The notes under the pieces are model-generated. The model had not been told where the DNA came from and did no database searches. It saw only the letters and a list, made by a program, of their open reading frames with translations. Shown here one piece after another: positions 60,912 through 64,000 of a stretch of DNA of 64,000 nt. The first letter of the stretch is position 1; each line of letters begins with the position of its first letter. The translations under genes were made by a program, and so were the position numbers. The stretch comes from an uncultured Collinsella sp. (GTDB taxonomy: Bacteria; Actinomycetota; Coriobacteriia; Coriobacteriales; Coriobacteriaceae), in the NCBI GenBank assembly GCA_902489775.1, contig CABUBH010000004.1, positions 1-64,000 of the forward strand. Direction: 5' to 3'.

Positions 60912-61724
60912 ATGTTGTTGTGTCCCGTTTGCCATGAGCCGTTGGTGGACGACGAGCGTGGGGCTGTATGTGCAGGTGGGCATCGATTCGATCGTGCGCG
61001 CGAGGGCTATCTGTACCTGTTGCGCTCGTCTAAGAGCGGTGACTCTATGGGCGATCCCAAGTCGCAGGCCCGTAGCCGTCGTGACTTCCTCAATCGCGAC
61101 TACTATGCACCGTTGCGCGATGCGATGGTCGAGCTCGTACGCGAACGAGCGGCTGAGCGCGGGGCGTCCACGGACAAGCCGCTGACTTTGCTCGACATCT
61201 GCTGCGGCGAGGGTTACTACACGAGCGCCATGGGCTCGGTGCCGAACGTTGATGCCTACGGGTTTGACCTGGGCAAGGAAATGGTGCGTTTGGCTGCCAA
61301 GCGTGGCGGCGCGACCTACTTCGTTGCCAACATGAAGGACGTTCCCGTGGCGGATGGCGCCTTCGATATGGTGACAGAGCTCTTTGCTCCCTTTAACGAG
61401 CGCGAGTTCGCCCGCGTGCTGGCGGCCGAGGGCTCGCTCTACACCGTGATTCCAGGTGCCCGCCATCTGTTTGGGCTCAAGGAAGTGCTCTACGACACGC
61501 CGTACCTTAACGACGAAAAGCTGCCGAAGACGACCGAGCTAAAACTGGTCGGCACGCAGCGGGTATCCGCGAACATTACGCTCCAGACGCAGGCCGACAT
61601 CGAGGCCGTGTTCCAGATGACGCCCTACTACTACCGCACGCGACCAGTAGACAAAGAGCGCCTGGCAAACTTGGACTCGCTCCAAACGGATATCGACTTC
61701 ATCATCGCCGAGTACCGCCACTAA
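60912..61724 (+). CDS. rlmA: 23S rRNA guanine-N1 methyltransferase RlmA
   Basis: SAM-dependent rRNA methyltransferase of 270 residues. The N-terminal zinc finger is Cys4-Cys7-Cys20-His24 (LLCPVCHEPL ... VCAGGHRFD), and the SAM motif is LLDICCGEGYYT. It modifies G745 (RlmA-I) or G748 (RlmA-II/TlrB), in the macrolide and tylosin binding region; which one cannot be told. AAGGAG precedes ATG 60912. Confidence 0.85.
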   Translation: MLLCPVCHEPLVDDERGAVCAGGHRFDRAREGYLYLLRSSKSGDSMGDPKSQARSRRDFLNRDYYAPLRDAMVELVRERAAERGASTDKPLTLLDICCGEGYYTSAMGSVPNVDAYGFDLGKEMVRLAAKRGGATYFVANMKDVPVADGAFDMVTELFAPFNEREFARVLAAEGSLYTVIPGARHLFGLKEVLYDTPYLNDEKLPKTTELKLVGTQRVSANITLQTQADIEAVFQMTPYYYRTRPVDKERLANLDSLQTDIDFIIAEYRH

Positions 61725-61759
61725 CCTACCAAAAAGGGACAGGTTTATTTTGGCAGGTT
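61723..61759. repeat. REP-like palindrome, GGGACAGG type
   Basis: AACCTACCAAAA (61723-61734) and TTTTGGCAGGTT (61748-61759) form arms with one mismatch around AGGGACAGGTTTA, directly after the RlmA stop. It shares the GGGAC core of the family. Confidence 0.6.
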
Positions 61760-61776
61760 TTATCTGGTTAAACGCA

Positions 61777-61810
61777 AAGGGCCGACCGCGTTGCTACGCG
61801 ATCGGCCCTT
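61777..61810. terminator. Convergent terminator
   Basis: AAGGGCCGA (61777-61785) and TCGGCCCTT (61802-61810) form a 9-bp stem with an inner CGCG/CGCG pair. T-rich sequence follows on both strands. It serves the gene at 61848 (-) and probably RlmA (+). Confidence 0.8.
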
Positions 61811-61847
61811 CTTGTTGCTCGTTGTAAGGAATATGGGAGACGGGTGC

Positions 61848-62249
61848 CTACAGGCGATCCTTGTTCTCGGCCTTGACGTCGTGTGCCTGCTGAACAAAGA
61901 ACAGGTCGTACACCACGATGACAAAGGCACCATAGTTGATGGCGTCGCCGCCGAACGCGGGGAGCGTGAGCACGGCCTGCGCAATCGTGGCGACCGCGGC
62001 GATGATGCCGAGCTTAAATGCGCCACCCACCTGCGAAGGCTTGTTGGCGCCCTTGATGCCCGCAACGCCCGCGGCGAGGTCGATGAGGCCCTTGGCGATA
62101 ATCACGACCGCGGCGAGCATGGCGTTCGGTCCGTAGGTGGACTCGAGCTTGCCGGTCGCGATGCCGGCGATTCCGATGACGAGGCTGGCGATGCCCAGAA
62201 CAAAATAGATGAGGGCAAGGATTTTGAGTGTCTTGCGCGCGGCGCTCAT
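61848..62249 (-). CDS. Four-helix membrane protein of unknown function
   Basis: Membrane protein of 133 residues with four hydrophobic segments (about 9-30, 40-62, 75-97, 100-118). The start at 62249 (MSAARKTLK) follows AAAGGA; 18 upstream codons lack conservation. The Gly/Ala-rich helices (GIAGIATGKL, AGVAGIKGANK) resemble other small membrane proteins of this lineage; I recognise no family. A convergent terminator lies downstream. Confidence 0.7.
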   Translation of the reverse strand: MSAARKTLKILALIYFVLGIASLVIGIAGIATGKLESTYGPNAMLAAVVIIAKGLIDLAAGVAGIKGANKPSQVGGAFKLGIIAAVATIAQAVLTLPAFGGDAINYGAFVIVVYDLFFVQQAHDVKAENKDRL

Positions 62250-62480
62250 AGGTAGTCCTTTCGATGCGGGCGCTGCCAGTCTGGCGCGTCCCATATGCTG
62301 CACATAACGTGAAGCACATTGTAGTTCAACGTGACGGCGTGTGTGTCAGAAAGCGCTTCTCGTCTGTGCAGGGCAATCTTTCAAAAAGGAAAGCCAGCTG
62401 TAAGGCAAATCGATGGCAGTTCATGTGCGGCGCTGCGATGATGGGGCCATGGTAAGAGCTGGTCTCAAGGAGGAGCCATA

Positions 62481-62621
62481 ATGTACGGAACAGGTCAAGT
62501 GCGTGAGCCGCGGTCGTTGGGAAGGCGCATGGGTGATTCTGTGATCGCTGCCGTGTGCACGGGATTGATGGCGGTGCTTTGCATTGGGATGCTGTGGACT
62601 ATGTCGCATGTGGGACAATAA
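62481..62621 (+). CDS. Small membrane protein, 46 residues
   Basis: A 46-residue peptide with a basic N-terminus (MYGTGQVREPRSLGRRMG) and one transmembrane helix (about 20-40). A strong AAGGAGGAG site lies 5 bases before ATG 62481, which argues that it is translated. It is too short for standard gene callers. Function unknown; no neighbour suggests a partner. Confidence 0.55.
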   Translation: MYGTGQVREPRSLGRRMGDSVIAAVCTGLMAVLCIGMLWTMSHVGQ

Positions 62622-62684
62622 CGGACGGTTGGGTGCCGACATGAATGGCGCCCATGTATTCGTTTTGTTTGCTAAGGAGTGCCC

Positions 62685-63401
62685 ATGGGCGTCGTCGATC
62701 CCTTTTCTGTTGCTCGGGCGGCTGGGCTCGAGTTAACCAGGACGCCCGAGGGCCTCGCGCTCACCGATGGCACGATGGAGCTGCGAGCCGATTTTGCCCG
62801 CATGCTTCCACGACTCAAGCAGGGCCGCCTGCAACAGGAGCTGCTGGTGAAGGCCGCACGCGCGAAAGGCGTCGAACAGCCGTGGGCAATCGATGCCACG
62901 GCAGGTTTTGGCGAGGATTCGCTGCTGCTTGCTGCCGCGGGCTTTACGGTCGATTTGTATGAGCAGGACTGTGTAATCGCGGCGCTGCTGCAGGATGCCT
63001 TGGACCGTGCGGCGGACGATCCGGCGCTTGCGGATGCCGTGGCGCGCATGCGCCTGCATGCGGGCGAGGACAGCATCGCCGGTCTTCGCCATGCGGCTGA
63101 GCTGGTCGAGCAGGGCGAGCTCGTCGCGCCCGATGTGGTATATCTAGACCCCATGTTCCCCGAGCGCACCAAGAGCGCGGCGGTCAAAAAGAAGTTTCAA
63201 CTGCTGCATCATTTGGAGCAGCCGTGCGCCGATGAGGAGACGCTGGTCGAGGCGGCGCTCGCGGTGCGTCCGCGCAAGGTCGTTATCAAGCGGCCGGTGA
63301 AGGGGCCACTGCTTGCCGGCGTTAAGCCGAGCTATCAACTTGCGGGCAAGGCCGTTCGTTACGATGTTTTGGTGCCGCCACGTCCGTCGTTTGCCGAATA
63401 G
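62685..63401 (+). CDS. rsmJ: 16S rRNA methyltransferase RsmJ-like
   Basis: SAM-dependent methyltransferase of 238 residues, RsmJ (UPF0341) family, which makes m2G1516 in 16S rRNA in E. coli. Markers are WAIDATAGFGEDSLLLAAAG, YLDPMFPERTKSA and RPRKVVIKRPVKGP. The start at 62685 has AAGGAG 5 bases upstream, which decides it over GTG 62679. Its presence outside gammaproteobacteria is less common. Confidence 0.85.
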   Translation: MGVVDPFSVARAAGLELTRTPEGLALTDGTMELRADFARMLPRLKQGRLQQELLVKAARAKGVEQPWAIDATAGFGEDSLLLAAAGFTVDLYEQDCVIAALLQDALDRAADDPALADAVARMRLHAGEDSIAGLRHAAELVEQGELVAPDVVYLDPMFPERTKSAAVKKKFQLLHHLEQPCADEETLVEAALAVRPRKVVIKRPVKGPLLAGVKPSYQLAGKAVRYDVLVPPRPSFAE

Positions 63402-63427
63402 CGCTCAACGCGCGGGTGCAGCGCGAC

Positions 63428-63745
63428 CTATTTCCAAGGGTGCGACGTCAAATGCCAGCCGCCGCAGTATTCGCATTTGTAGCAGGCCAAACCACGTCGC
63501 CCGCGGTTTTCGCAGTCGGCCATAACTGCCTCGGCCTCGGCGCGTGTGTCGTAACGGTTCTTGCGCTCGCACGACTTGTAGCGCCAGGCCTCATCGCGCT
63601 CGGCGTCCAGGGTGTTTCGCCGCTCGTCCTCGCGCGCAAACAGGTCGCTCATATCGCCGCCGGTGGCAGCGCCCAAAAACTCGCTTTTGGCCTTTGACCA
63701 AGCGGCTCGCTTTTTGCTTCCCAACTGCTTAGCGCCTCTCTCCAA
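63428..63745 (-). CDS. Small protein with C-terminal zinc-knuckle
   Basis: Protein of 105 residues. The N-terminal part is basic and helical (KKRAAWSKAKSEFLG), followed by an acidic region; the C-terminus is a likely zinc-binding motif, CYKCEYCGGWHLTSHPWK. The start is unsure: TTG 63745 lacks a clear ribosome site and a TGA lies just upstream, while a later ATG (MSDLFARED) is possible. Similar short zinc-knuckle proteins occur in many actinobacteria, some phage-related; function unknown. Confidence 0.55.
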   Translation of the reverse strand: MERGAKQLGSKKRAAWSKAKSEFLGAATGGDMSDLFAREDERRNTLDAERDEAWRYKSCERKNRYDTRAEAEAVMADCENRGRRGLACYKCEYCGGWHLTSHPWK

Positions 63746-63798
63746 ACGCTGGTATCATTGCTCAACCAAAGTGATACCAATAAACGTGAGGTCGCCGC

Positions 63799-64000
63799 GT
63801 GATGATCAGAAAAACCCTCGATACCGACATTCCCGCCGTCATGGCTATCTATGACGCAGCCCGCGCCTTTATGCGCGCACATGGCAACGCCACGCAGTGG
63901 CCCGAGGGCACGCCTTCTGGCGAGCAGCTGGCTGCCGATATCGCCGCCGATGGCAGTTACGTGTGCGAAGTCGACGGCCGCGTGGTGGCGACGTTTGCCT
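63799..64000 (+). CDS. GNAT-family N-acetyltransferase, partial
   Basis: The first 67 codons of a GNAT acetyltransferase, cut by the window edge. Visible are the N-terminal MIRKTLDTDIPAVMAIYDAA helix and the strand YVCEVDGRVVATFA. The acetyl-CoA motif lies beyond the window. Starts are GTG 63799 (GAGG 8 bases upstream) or ATG 63802. The substrate is unknown. Confidence 0.75.
   Translation, partial: MMIRKTLDTDIPAVMAIYDAARAFMRAHGNATQWPEGTPSGEQLAADIAADGSYVCEVDGRVVATFA

Overview
The window is a 64 kb stretch of a GC-rich, Gram-positive-type anaerobe chromosome, most likely a Coriobacteriia member of the Collinsella kind. This is inferred from the gene families: a divergent type IIA topoisomerase pair, LPxTG-like surface proteins, a CD1871A/NapH/TlpA redox cluster, BvgS-like hybrid kinases, and many small intergenic palindromes. 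No rRNA, tRNA, CRISPR array, intact insertion sequence or prophage was seen. Most genes are housekeeping or accessory chromosomal genes with good Shine-Dalgarno sites. GTG and TTG starts are used in places.

Layout. 0-10 kb: an LPxTG surface protein, an Fe-S-type flavoprotein, a DUF4143 ATPase beside the relic of a different ATPase, the two topoisomerase subunits, and a lipoprotein. 10-18 kb: a 1,461-residue secreted surface protein with its LuxR-type neighbour, a PadR/DUF1700 envelope operon whose 3' end is decayed, and an unknown gene of different composition. 18-26 kb: an arginase-family relic, an OmpR-type two-component system divergent from a membrane thiol/electron-transfer cluster (CD1871A-like peptide, NapH-like ferredoxin, TlpA lipoprotein), then a Crp/Fnr regulator, a rhodanese and a CoA-disulfide-reductase-like enzyme. 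26-36 kb: a MacB-type ABC protein, then a probable Mg2+ island made of two P3B-type ATPases, a receiver-less winged-helix regulator, a structured leader RNA and a 51-residue membrane peptide.

36-47 kb: tRNA dihydrouridine synthase, glutaredoxin, an XRE-zinc ribbon-TipAS regulator, TrmO, a MalY/PatB-type lyase, and two solute-binding-protein-linked hybrid histidine kinases. One kinase is split from its binding protein and one is fused to it. Both sensor modules carry a single-base frameshift in or beside a homopolymer. 47-64 kb: a 2-TM K+ channel, a LOG-family protein, a ClC channel, two EamA transporters, a GntR/ABC-2 operon, prfC, a VUT-family transporter, an SDR, ung, a LysR regulator, a MATE transporter, RlmA, RsmJ and a partial GNAT acetyltransferase.

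The most unusual material lies between genes. At least six short palindromes share a GGGAC core (REP-like), there are two longer inverted-repeat elements (50620-50800 and 53022-53157), and there is a three-way-junction-like leader in front of the second Mg2+ ATPase. Functions are assigned by reading motifs and domain order. No database search was run.
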